Shown here piece by piece: positions 1 to 6,475 of a DNA stretch of 8,881 nt. The position numbers were made by a program, and so were the translations under genes. The DNA comes from an uncultured Oscillospiraceae bacterium (GTDB lineage: Bacteria > Bacillota > Clostridia > Oscillospirales > Oscillospiraceae), in the NCBI GenBank assembly GCA_947628975.1, contig CANRBW010000058.1, positions 1 through 8,881 on the forward strand, in the 5' to 3' direction. Below the pieces are notes generated by a model. The model was not told where the DNA came from, ran no database searches, and was given only the letters and a program-made list of their open reading frames with translations. The number at the start of each line of letters is the position of its first letter. The first letter of the stretch is position 1.

Positions 1-843
1 CTTTCGGTCTACGACGCGCTCCAGGCGGCCCAGGACCTGCTGGAGGGCTTCGGCGGGCACACCATGGCGGCGGGCTTCACCGTCCGGGAGGAGAACATCC
101 CCGCCCTGAAGGCCCGCCTGTGCGCCTGGGTGGGGGAGCACCGGACCCTGGCGGGGGGCTCCCGGCTGCGGGTGGACGTGGCCCTGGAGGATCCGGAGCT
201 GCTCACCGTCCCGGAGGTGGAGGCTCTGGAGCTGCTGGAGCCCTACGGGGCGGGCAACCCCAAGCCGGTCTTCTCCCTGTCCGGGGCGGCCCTGCGGGAG
301 CCGTCCCGGGTGGGGGCGGAGGGCAAGCACCTGCGCCTGCGGCTCCAGAGCGGCGAGGCGCGGCTCCAGGGCATCTACTTCTCCTGCCCCAGGGAGGAGC
401 CGGAGCCCTGGGATGGGGAGGTGGCCGACGTGGCCTTCACCCCCCAGATCAACGACTTCCGGGGCAAGCGCAGCGTCCAGCTGGTGATCCAGGACCTGCG
501 CCGGGGGCCGGAGCAGGCGGAGCTGTGGCGCAAGTTCCGGGCCGGGGAGGCCCTGAGCGCCGGGGAGGCCCTGGCCCTCATCCCCACCAGGGCCCAGTTC
601 GAGGCCCTGTGGCGCCGCCTCCGGGCCCAGGCCCCCTTCACCCTGGCCCCGGTGGCCGACGTGGCCGGGGAGCTGACCCTGAGCCGGGCGGCGGTGGGGC
701 TGGAGGTCTTTTGCGAGCGGGGCCTCATCGACCTGACCGGCGAGGCGGGGCGGGTCAGCGTGGCCCTGCGGCCCAGAGGGGGCAAGGTGGACCTGGAGGA
801 GAGCCCCATCCTCATCCGGCTCCGGGCCTGGGCCCGGGGCTAG
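1..843 (+). CDS. recJ: RecJ single-stranded-DNA-specific 5'-3' exonuclease, C-terminal part (5' end outside window)
   Basis: The reading frame is open from base 1 and ends at TAG 841-843, giving 280 residues of a protein whose start lies upstream. RecJ degrades single-stranded DNA 5' to 3' in recombinational and mismatch repair in the cytoplasm. Seen here: the end of the DHHA1 domain with the family motif GGHTMAAGFT at fragment residues 18-27, then the RecJ OB-fold entry motif EPYGAGNPKPVF at 80-91. After these comes an Arg/Glu-rich C-terminal extension (about 170-280) of the kind found in Firmicutes RecJ. The N-terminal DHH catalytic domain with its metal-binding aspartates is not in the window, so activity cannot be judged. 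The ATG at 64 falls inside the DHHA1 motif and is an internal methionine, not the start. relA follows 24 bases downstream on the same strand, consistent with co-transcription. Confidence 0.93.
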   Translation, partial: LSVYDALQAAQDLLEGFGGHTMAAGFTVREENIPALKARLCAWVGEHRTLAGGSRLRVDVALEDPELLTVPEVEALELLEPYGAGNPKPVFSLSGAALREPSRVGAEGKHLRLRLQSGEARLQGIYFSCPREEPEPWDGEVADVAFTPQINDFRGKRSVQLVIQDLRRGPEQAELWRKFRAGEALSAGEALALIPTRAQFEALWRRLRAQAPFTLAPVADVAGELTLSRAAVGLEVFCERGLIDLTGEAGRVSVALRPRGGKVDLEESPILIRLRAWARG

Positions 844-867
844 GCGGACCGGGAAGGAGGGAAAGAC

Positions 868-3081
868 ATGGACCCTATCCTGGAACAGTATCAGCGGCTG
901 GTGGAGCGGGTGCGCTCCTACACCCCCTCGGCGGAGCTGGAGCGGATGGAGCGGGCCTTCCGCTACGCCGACGCCCAGCACGCCGGGCAGCTGCGCAAGT
1001 CGGGGGAGCCCTACATCATCCACCCCCTCCACGTGGCCATGATCGTGGCGGAGCTGGGGATGGACATGGACTCCATCCTGGCCGCCCTTCTCCACGACTG
1101 CATCGAGGACACCGGCTCCACCCACGAGGACATCGCCAAGCTCTTCGGCCCCACGGTGGCGGACATCGTGGAGGGGGTCACCAAGCTGACCCGGATGCAG
1201 TACGTCACCAAGGAAGAAGAGCAGATGGAGAACCTGCGGAAGATGCTCATGGCCATGAGCAAGGACATCCGGGTCATCCTCATCAAGATCTGCGACCGGC
1301 TCCACAATATGCGCACCCTGGAGTACCAGTCCACCAAGAAACAGCGGGAGAAGTCCCTGGAGACCATGGAGATTTACGCCCCCATCGCCCACCGGCTGGG
1401 GATGCAGAGGGTGAAGTGGGAGCTGGAGGACCTGTCTTTGCGCTATCTGGACCCGGTGGGGTACGACGAGATCGCCCGTGAGCTGGCCGCCCAGAGCTCG
1501 GTCCACGAGGAGTTCATGCGCGCCGTGCGGGAGAAGGTTGAGCGCCGCCTGGCCGACGAGGGCATCACCAGCAAGGTCTACGGCCGGGTGAAGCACATCT
1601 ACTCCATCTACCGCAAGATGTATACCCAGCACAAGACCATCAGCGAGATCTTCGACCTCTACGCCTTCCGGGTCATCGTGGACGACATCCCCACCTGCTA
1701 CAACGTGCTGGGGTGCATCCACGATATGTTCAACCCGGTGCTGGGGCGGTTCAAGGACTATATCTCCACCCCCAAGCCCAACGGGTATCAGTCCCTGCAC
1801 ACCACCGTCATCGGCCGGGAGGGCATCCCCTTCGAGGTCCAGATCCGCACCCAGGATATGCACCAGACCGCCGAGTACGGCATCGCCGCCCACTGGAAGT
1901 ACAAGCGGGGCCTGGCGGGCCATCTGGGCAGCGAGGAGACCTACGAGTGGGTCCGCAGGCTGTTGGAGAGCCAGCAGGACACCGACGCGGAGGAGTTCGT
2001 CAGCAGTCTGAAGGTGGACCTGTTCGCCGACGAGGTCTTCGTTTTCACCCCCCAGGGGGACGTAAAGAGCCTCCCCGCCGGGGCCTGCCCCATCGACTTC
2101 GCCTACGCCATCCACTCCGCCGTGGGCAACCGCATGACCGGGGCCAAGGTCAACGGCCGCATCGTCCCCCTGGACACCAAGCTCCAGAACGGGGACATCG
2201 TGGAGATCATCACCGCCAAGAACGCCCACGGCCCCAGCCGGGACTGGATCAAGCTGTGCAAGTCCAACGAGGCCAGGAACAAGATCCGCCAGTGGTTCAA
2301 AAAGGAGCGCCGGGAAGAGAACATCGCCAGCGGCAAGGTGATGCTGGAGGCGGAGCTGCGCCACATGGGCATCACCCTGAGTCAGGTCACCGCCGCGGAG
2401 AACCTGCCCGCCATCCTGAAAAAGGTGGGCCAGGGGTCCTTTGACGACCTGTGCGCCTCCATCGGCTACGGCGGGACCACGGCGGTGAAGGCGGTGGCCC
2501 GGATCCGGGAGGAGCTGGGCCGGATCGCCAAGACCCAGGCCGTCCCGCCCGCCGCCGGGCCGGGGGTCATCTACCCCGGCATGGCCGCCACCGCCCACCC
2601 CGCCGCCAAGGCGCCCAAGCGCACCCAGAGCGGCATCACCGTGGAGGGGCTGGGCAACTGCATGATCAAGTTCGCCAAGTGCTGCGCCCCGGTGCCGGGG
2701 GACCCGGTCATCGGCTTTATCACCAGGGGCTACGGCGTGTCGGTCCACCGGGCGGACTGCCCCAACGCCCAGTTCGACCACACCGACCCCCGGGAGGCGG
2801 GCCGGTGGGTGAACGTGAGCTGGGTGGAGGGGGAGCAGGAGAGCTACCGCACCGCCCTGGAGCTCATCGCCGCCGACCGGGACGGCCTGGCCCTGGACGT
2901 GGCCTCCGCCCTGTCGGCGCTGAAGGTGCGGGTCAGCACCCTGGCCGCCCGCGCCACCGACGACGGCACCGCCCTGGTCAGCGTGGAGGTGGAGGTCAAG
3001 GACCGGGGCGAGCTGCAGCAGGTCATCAACCGGCTGAGCCAGATCCACGGGGTCAGCACGGTAAAACGAGTGACGGGGTGA
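868..3081 (+). CDS. relA: Bifunctional (p)ppGpp synthetase/hydrolase (Rel/SpoT family)
   Basis: This 737-residue protein has the usual length for a long RSH enzyme, which makes (p)ppGpp from ATP and GDP/GTP on starved ribosomes and also hydrolyses it. Domains in order: HD hydrolase (about 25-200) with H52, H76-D77, E80-D81, D143 and N147 all present; synthetase (about 235-350) with D263, H311 and E323 in FEVQIRT; TGS (about 385-450); a helical region; a zinc-finger/CC domain with C598, C605-C606, H627 and C631; and a C-terminal ACT domain (about 657-737). The synthetase carries RFKD (294-297), the RxKD signature of bifunctional enzymes, rather than the ExDD of monofunctional RelA. With the intact HD residues, this supports both activities. 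The ATG at 868 is preceded by AGGAGG at 855-860, seven bases away. The stop overlaps the next gene's start. Many Firmicutes have apt between recJ and relA; it is absent here. Confidence 0.97.
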   Translation: MDPILEQYQRLVERVRSYTPSAELERMERAFRYADAQHAGQLRKSGEPYIIHPLHVAMIVAELGMDMDSILAALLHDCIEDTGSTHEDIAKLFGPTVADIVEGVTKLTRMQYVTKEEEQMENLRKMLMAMSKDIRVILIKICDRLHNMRTLEYQSTKKQREKSLETMEIYAPIAHRLGMQRVKWELEDLSLRYLDPVGYDEIARELAAQSSVHEEFMRAVREKVERRLADEGITSKVYGRVKHIYSIYRKMYTQHKTISEIFDLYAFRVIVDDIPTCYNVLGCIHDMFNPVLGRFKDYISTPKPNGYQSLHTTVIGREGIPFEVQIRTQDMHQTAEYGIAAHWKYKRGLAGHLGSEETYEWVRRLLESQQDTDAEEFVSSLKVDLFADEVFVFTPQGDVKSLPAGACPIDFAYAIHSAVGNRMTGAKVNGRIVPLDTKLQNGDIVEIITAKNAHGPSRDWIKLCKSNEARNKIRQWFKKERREENIASGKVMLEAELRHMGITLSQVTAAENLPAILKKVGQGSFDDLCASIGYGGTTAVKAVARIREELGRIAKTQAVPPAAGPGVIYPGMAATAHPAAKAPKRTQSGITVEGLGNCMIKFAKCCAPVPGDPVIGFITRGYGVSVHRADCPNAQFDHTDPREAGRWVNVSWVEGEQESYRTALELIAADRDGLALDVASALSALKVRVSTLAARATDDGTALVSVEVEVKDRGELQQVINRLSQIHGVSTVKRVTG

Positions 3082-3788
3082 TGGAAGTGGAACACCGCCT
3101 CGGCGTGCTGGGGGGAATGGGCCCCCAGGCCACCCAGGTCTTTTATCAGCGCGTCCTGGAGCGCACCGACGCCTCCGGCGACCAGGAGCACCTCAGCGCC
3201 CTGATCTTCAGCGACACCGCCATGCCCGACCGCACCCAGGCCATCCTCACCGGCCGGGAGGAGCCGGTCCGGGCCCGGCTGGTGGCCGACGCCCAGCTGC
3301 TGGAGCGGGCGGGGTGCACGGTGCTGGCCATCCCCTGCAACACCTCCCACTACTTCGCCGGGGACATCCAGGCGGCGGTGGGGATCCCGGTGCTGCATAT
3401 GCCCCGCCTGGCGGTGGAGCGGGCCGCCGCCCTGGGCCGCCGGAGGCTGGCGATCCTGGCCACCCAGGGGACGGTGACGGCGGGGATCTACCAGCGGGAG
3501 CTGGCCGCCCGGGGGCTGACGGGCTGGGTCCCGGACCCGGAGACCCAGGCCCTGGTCACCGGCATCATCTACGACCAGATCAAGGCCGGGGAGCAGGGCA
3601 GCCGCACCGACTTCGCCGCCGTGGACCGGGCCATCCGGGCCGCCGGGTGCGACGGGGCCATCCTGGGCTGTACCGAGCTCTCGGTCTACCGCGCCTACCA
3701 CGGCCTGCCGGAGTTTTACATCGACGCCATGGACCTGCTGGCCGAGGCGGCCATCCTGGCCTGCGGCAAGCGTCTGCGGGAGGTGTGA
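3081..3788 (+). CDS. Aspartate/glutamate racemase family protein (RacX/YgeA-like)
   Basis: A 235-residue cytoplasmic protein of the cofactor-independent Asp/Glu racemase family, which interconverts L- and D-amino acids with two acid/base residues. Seen here: the N-terminal LGVLGGMGPQAT (8-19) typical of the family, a first catalytic cysteine in PCNTSH (C86), and a second in GCTEL (C197), each followed by the expected Asn-Thr or Thr-Glu. Length fits the family. The start is chosen as ATG 3081, whose A is also the last base of the relA stop (TGATG); there is no strong ribosome binding site, so translation is probably coupled to relA. The frame stays open far upstream, but that part lies inside relA and is a GC-rich shadow. 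Substrate is unknown: aspartate, glutamate or a broad set of amino acids are possible. This is not clearly MurI, the essential glutamate racemase. Confidence 0.88.
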   Translation: MEVEHRLGVLGGMGPQATQVFYQRVLERTDASGDQEHLSALIFSDTAMPDRTQAILTGREEPVRARLVADAQLLERAGCTVLAIPCNTSHYFAGDIQAAVGIPVLHMPRLAVERAAALGRRRLAILATQGTVTAGIYQRELAARGLTGWVPDPETQALVTGIIYDQIKAGEQGSRTDFAAVDRAIRAAGCDGAILGCTELSVYRAYHGLPEFYIDAMDLLAEAAILACGKRLREV

Positions 3789-3792
3789 GGCG

Positions 3793-4914
3793 ATGGAGCG
3801 AGGGGAGTTCACCTTTTTCCTGCCCACCCTCTTCGGCGTGGAGGGGGTGGCGGCCCAGGAGGCCAAGCGCCTGGGCCTCCGGGAGGTCCGGGGGGAGGAC
3901 GGCCGGGTGCTGTGCCGGGGGAGCCTGGCCGACCTGGCCCGGCTGAACCTGAACCTCCGCACCGCCGAGCGGGTGGTGCTGCTGCTGGGGCGGTTCCCGG
4001 CGGCGGACTTCGACGCCCTCTTTGAGGGGGTGGCCGCCCTGCCCTGGGAGGACAACATCCCCCGGGACGGGGCCTTCCCCGTCCGCTGTCAGTGCGTGGA
4101 CTCCGCCCTCCACGCCTCGGTGACCTGCGCCAACGTGATCAAGAAGGCGGTGGCCACCCGGCTGGGGCGGCGCTACGGCCTGGGGGTCCTGCCGGAGAGC
4201 GGGAGCCAGTACGCCATCCGGTGCCTCATCCTGAAGGACGCGGTCTCCATCGGCCTGGACGCCTCCGGCCCCTCCCTCCACAAGCGGGGCTACCGGGCCA
4301 TGGGGGTGGCCGCCCCCCTGCGGGAGACCCTGGCCGCCGCCATGGTGCTCCTCTCCCGCTACCGGGGGAAGGGGCCCCTGGCCGACCCCTTCTGCGGCAG
4401 CGGCACCATCCCCATCGAGGCCGCCCTCATCGCCAAAAACCGCGCCCCCGGCCTGGACCGGTCCTTCGCCGCCCAGCGGTGGGGCTTCGTCCCCGGCAAG
4501 GTCTGGCTGGACGCGGCGGCGGAGGCCCTGGACGGGGAGTACCACGGCCGGTACGACATCGCCGCCTCCGACCTGGACCCCGCGGCGGTGGCCCTGGCCC
4601 GGGAGAACGCCCGCCTGGCCGGGGTGGAGGACCAGATCCGCTTCTCCCAGGCCGACGCCAGGGACTTCGCCTCCGCCGCCCCCGCCGGGCGGGTGGTCAC
4701 CAATCCCCCCTACGGGGAGCGGATACTGGAAAAGGGGGAGGCGGAGCGGCTGTACCGGGACTTCGGCCGGGCCTTCCGGGGGCTGGCCCAGGGGTGGGAG
4801 CTTTACCTCCTCTCCAGCGACGGGGAGTTCGAGCGCTGTTTCGGCCGCCCCGCCGCCCGGAAGCGGAAGCTCTACAACGGTCCCCTGCTCTGCCAGCTCT
4901 ACCAATACCTCTGA
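3793..4914 (+). CDS. THUMP domain class I SAM-dependent RNA methyltransferase (RlmL N-terminal/YpsC-like)
   Basis: A 373-residue protein of the UPF0020 family, whose members make N2-methylguanosine in 23S rRNA using S-adenosylmethionine. Seen here: an N-terminal ferredoxin-like/THUMP RNA-binding region (about 1-157), the linker motif LHKRGYR (162-168), the SAM-binding motif DPFCGSGT (198-205), the acidic ribose-binding stretch ASDLDP (258-263), and the catalytic NPPYGER (304-310), the N-P-P-Y signature of enzymes methylating exocyclic amino groups. Length matches the single-domain Firmicutes form (B. subtilis YpsC type), not the double-length E. coli RlmL fusion. The ATG at 3793 follows a GGGAGGTG ribosome binding site at 3778-3785 and lies four bases after the racemase stop. 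The exact target nucleotide is inferred only from the family. Confidence 0.92.
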   Translation: MERGEFTFFLPTLFGVEGVAAQEAKRLGLREVRGEDGRVLCRGSLADLARLNLNLRTAERVVLLLGRFPAADFDALFEGVAALPWEDNIPRDGAFPVRCQCVDSALHASVTCANVIKKAVATRLGRRYGLGVLPESGSQYAIRCLILKDAVSIGLDASGPSLHKRGYRAMGVAAPLRETLAAAMVLLSRYRGKGPLADPFCGSGTIPIEAALIAKNRAPGLDRSFAAQRWGFVPGKVWLDAAAEALDGEYHGRYDIAASDLDPAAVALARENARLAGVEDQIRFSQADARDFASAAPAGRVVTNPPYGERILEKGEAERLYRDFGRAFRGLAQGWELYLLSSDGEFERCFGRPAARKRKLYNGPLLCQLYQYL

Positions 4915-4942
4915 CCTCACGCCCCAAGGGAGGACGGCCGGG

Positions 4943-5875
4943 ATGTTCCACCTCTTTCTCATCAACCCCAACGCCGGCCCCGCCGGCGCCGCCCGCCGGG
5001 CGGAGGAGACCATCCGGGCGGCCTGCCTGGCCGCCGGGGCGGAGTTCCGCGCGGTGGTCACCCAGTCGCCGGAGCAGGCCCAAGAGCTGACCCGCCGCTG
5101 TGGAGAGGCGGGGCGGCCGGTCCGGCTCTATGTGGTGGGCGGGGACGGGACGCTGAACCGGGTGGTCCAGGCCGCCGCGGGCCGGCCCCATCTGGCGGTG
5201 ACCAACCTCCCCGCCGGGACCGGCAACGACTTTCTGAAGCTGTTCGGCCCGGACTACCGCCGGCTCTTCTGGGACCTGCCCGCCCTGATGGACGGCCCCC
5301 AGGCCCCCTTCGACCTCATCGACTGCGGCGGCGTCCTGGCCCTGGACATCGCCTGCGCCGGGGTGGACGCGCGGGTGGCCAGGGACGTGCACCGCTACCC
5401 CGCCGCCTGGGGAAAGGGGGCCTACCTCCTCTCCCTCTTCCGCAACGCCGTCCTCCGGGGGATCGCCCGGCCCATGACCGTCACCGTGGAGGACCGGCGG
5501 TGGAGCGGGCCGGTGTCCCTGGTGTGCGTGTGCAACGGCCGGTACTACGGCGGAGGCTTCATGCCGGTGGGGGAGGCTATGCCCGACGACCGGGTCCTGG
5601 ACGCGCTGGTGGTCCCCGGAGTGGGGCGGCTCACCTTCGCCCGGCTGGTGGGGGACTACGCCAAGGGGCGCTACGCCCGCCACCCGGACCGGATCTTCCC
5701 CTACCACGGCCCCGGCCCCATCACCCTGGAGGCCGACCAGCCCTTCCCCCTCTGCCTGGACGGGGAGATCCTGGAGCGCCGCCGGGTCACCCTCTCCCTG
5801 TCGGAAAAGCGGGTGAACTTCTTCTGGCCCCCGGGGGCCGACTACCGCCCCACCCCGGCCGGGACCGGCAAATAG
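4943..5875 (+). CDS. Diacylglycerol kinase catalytic-domain lipid kinase (DagK/YegS family)
   Basis: A 310-residue ATP-dependent kinase of the bacterial diacylglycerol/lipid kinase family, which phosphorylates diacylglycerol or related lipids at the membrane face to recycle them into phospholipid synthesis. Seen here: the start motif INPNAG (7-12), the nucleotide-binding GGDGT (66-70), LPAGTGND (89-96), and the C-terminal LDGE (272-275) that supplies a conserved acidic residue. No transmembrane helix is evident, as expected for soluble DgkB/YegS-type enzymes. The ATG at 4943 is preceded by AAGGGAGG at 4926-4933. It is the last gene of the packed string that begins before recJ, 28 bases after the methyltransferase. 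Substrate (diacylglycerol, sphingoid base or another lipid) cannot be read from the sequence. Confidence 0.9.
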   Translation: MFHLFLINPNAGPAGAARRAEETIRAACLAAGAEFRAVVTQSPEQAQELTRRCGEAGRPVRLYVVGGDGTLNRVVQAAAGRPHLAVTNLPAGTGNDFLKLFGPDYRRLFWDLPALMDGPQAPFDLIDCGGVLALDIACAGVDARVARDVHRYPAAWGKGAYLLSLFRNAVLRGIARPMTVTVEDRRWSGPVSLVCVCNGRYYGGGFMPVGEAMPDDRVLDALVVPGVGRLTFARLVGDYAKGRYARHPDRIFPYHGPGPITLEADQPFPLCLDGEILERRRVTLSLSEKRVNFFWPPGADYRPTPAGTGK

Positions 5876-5922
5876 CACAAAAAGAACTGCGATAATTTGG
5901 TGATATTTGAGGGCTATTTTTC

Positions 5923-5951
5923 TTGCGTCCCGGCGGGAAAAAGGGTAAGAT
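5923..5951 (+). promoter_or_regulatory. Predicted sigma-A promoter of groESL
   Basis: TTGCGT at 5923-5928 and TAAGAT at 5946-5951 are separated by 17 bases. The match is moderate (3 of 6 and 4 of 6 to consensus), but placement is right: transcription would start around 5958, at the left edge of the CIRCE operator, where HrcA-controlled promoters usually have it. The surrounding bases 5876-6010 are much richer in A/T than the genes on both sides. Confidence 0.6.
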
Positions 5952-5959
5952 ATTCCATG

Positions 5960-5986
5960 TTAGCACTCCGAACGCAAGAGTGCTAA
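5960..5986 (+). promoter_or_regulatory. CIRCE operator (HrcA binding site)
   Basis: A perfect inverted repeat TTAGCACTC (5960-5968), nine-base spacer, GAGTGCTAA (5978-5986) matches the CIRCE consensus exactly. CIRCE is bound by the heat-shock repressor HrcA, whose folding depends on GroEL, so free chaperonin keeps the operon off. The site lies just after the predicted promoter and 39 bases before the groES start. It will be in the 5' end of the transcript, where it can also form a hairpin. hrcA itself is not in this window. Confidence 0.97.
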
Positions 5987-6010
5987 AACCGACATCGTTA
6001 TTCTATGAAT

Positions 6011-6017
6011 AGGAGGG
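6011..6017 (+). promoter_or_regulatory. Ribosome binding site that fixes the groES start
   Basis: AGGAGGG at 6011-6017 lies eight bases before ATG 6026. It decides between two in-frame ATGs: the upstream one at 6005 precedes this site and would add seven residues not found in GroES proteins. Confidence 0.85.
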
Positions 6018-6025
6018 AACCTATT

Positions 6026-6310
6026 ATGAAGTTGAAGCCTTTAGCCGACCGAGTGGTAGTGAAGCTGGTGGAGGCCGAGGAGAAGACGAAGAGCGGCCTG
6101 ATCCTCACCGGCTCGGCCAAGGAGAAGCCGGAGGTGGCCGAGGTGATCGCCGTGGGCCCCGGCGGCACGGTGGACGGCAAGGAGGTCAAGATGACCGTCA
6201 AGAAGGGCGACAAGGTCATCACCAGCAAGTACTCCGGCACCGAGGTCAAGATGGACGGGGTGGAGTACAACATCGTCCGCCAGAGCGATATTTTGGCGAT
6301 TGTTGAGTAA
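6026..6310 (+). CDS. groES: Co-chaperonin GroES (Hsp10)
   Basis: A 94-residue protein, the normal GroES length. Seven copies form the lid on the GroEL ring and close the folding chamber in the cytoplasm. Seen here: the N-terminal KPLADRVVVK strand, the mobile loop with KTKSGLILTG (about residues 20-30) that contacts GroEL, the VGPGG turn (44-48) of the roof region, and the C-terminal strand ending DILAIVE. The start at 6026 fits both the ribosome binding site and the family's N-terminus. It is the first gene of the CIRCE-controlled operon. The gap to groEL is 165 bases, long for this gene pair, and holds a large inverted repeat described separately. Confidence 0.98.
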   Translation: MKLKPLADRVVVKLVEAEEKTKSGLILTGSAKEKPEVAEVIAVGPGGTVDGKEVKMTVKKGDKVITSKYSGTEVKMDGVEYNIVRQSDILAIVE

Positions 6311-6315
6311 CGAAG

Positions 6316-6436
6316 CGCGAGGGTAGGCGCATAGCGGCCGGTGGACCGCAGCGAGGGAAAAAACAGGCTGGGCGCAGCCCAGCGGATTTTTCCAGAGCGG
6401 AGGGAAGCGGCCGCGGCCATGCGCCCAACCCGAGCG
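6316..6436. repeat. Nested imperfect palindrome filling the groES-groEL spacer
   Basis: The spacer folds on itself at several levels. Outermost, CGC 6316-6318 pairs with GCG 6434-6436 and GGGT 6321-6324 with ACCC 6428-6431. Then GGCGCAT 6326-6332 pairs with ATGCGCC 6419-6425, and GGCCG 6336-6340 with CGGCC 6414-6418. Further in, CCGC 6346-6349 pairs with GCGG 6397-6400, and GGAAAAA 6356-6362 with TTTTTCC 6387-6393. The core is GCTGGGC 6367-6373, a GCA loop, and GCCCAGC 6377-6383. No U-run follows the right arm, so it is not a standard terminator. Neither strand shows a convincing gene. It could be a dispersed REP/MITE-like element or an RNA processing or stability structure that sets the GroEL:GroES ratio. 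The structure is seen; the role is inference. Confidence 0.75.
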
Positions 6437-6475
6437 TGACAATGAAGCGCAAACAACAATTAGGAGGTAACGCAT

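Noticed and set aside
120..1481. Plus-strand open frame of 453 codons spanning recJ and relA
   Set aside because: It runs out of frame through two recognised genes and translates to Gly/Pro/Arg/His-rich sequence without motifs.
2844..4058. Minus-strand open frame of 404 codons across the racemase gene
   Set aside because: It lies opposite well-supported genes (relA end, racemase, methyltransferase start), shows no domain and has a low-complexity Gly/Pro/Arg-rich composition typical of GC-rich antisense frames.
3580..5061. Minus-strand open frame of 493 codons opposite the methyltransferase
   Set aside because: Low-complexity Gly/Pro/Val-rich shadow of a gene with clear motifs on the other strand.
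6005..6025. Upstream in-frame ATG extending GroES by seven residues
   Set aside because: The ribosome binding site at 6011-6017 lies inside this extension and fits ATG 6026; GroES proteins start at the KPLADRV strand.
6356..6393. Possible intrinsic terminator between groES and groEL
   Set aside because: The core hairpin at 6367-6383 has T bases 3' of it (6387-6391), but they begin four bases after the stem and are themselves paired with the A-run at 6358-6362; groEL has no promoter of its own that I can see, so full termination here would be unlikely. Partial attenuation is not excluded.
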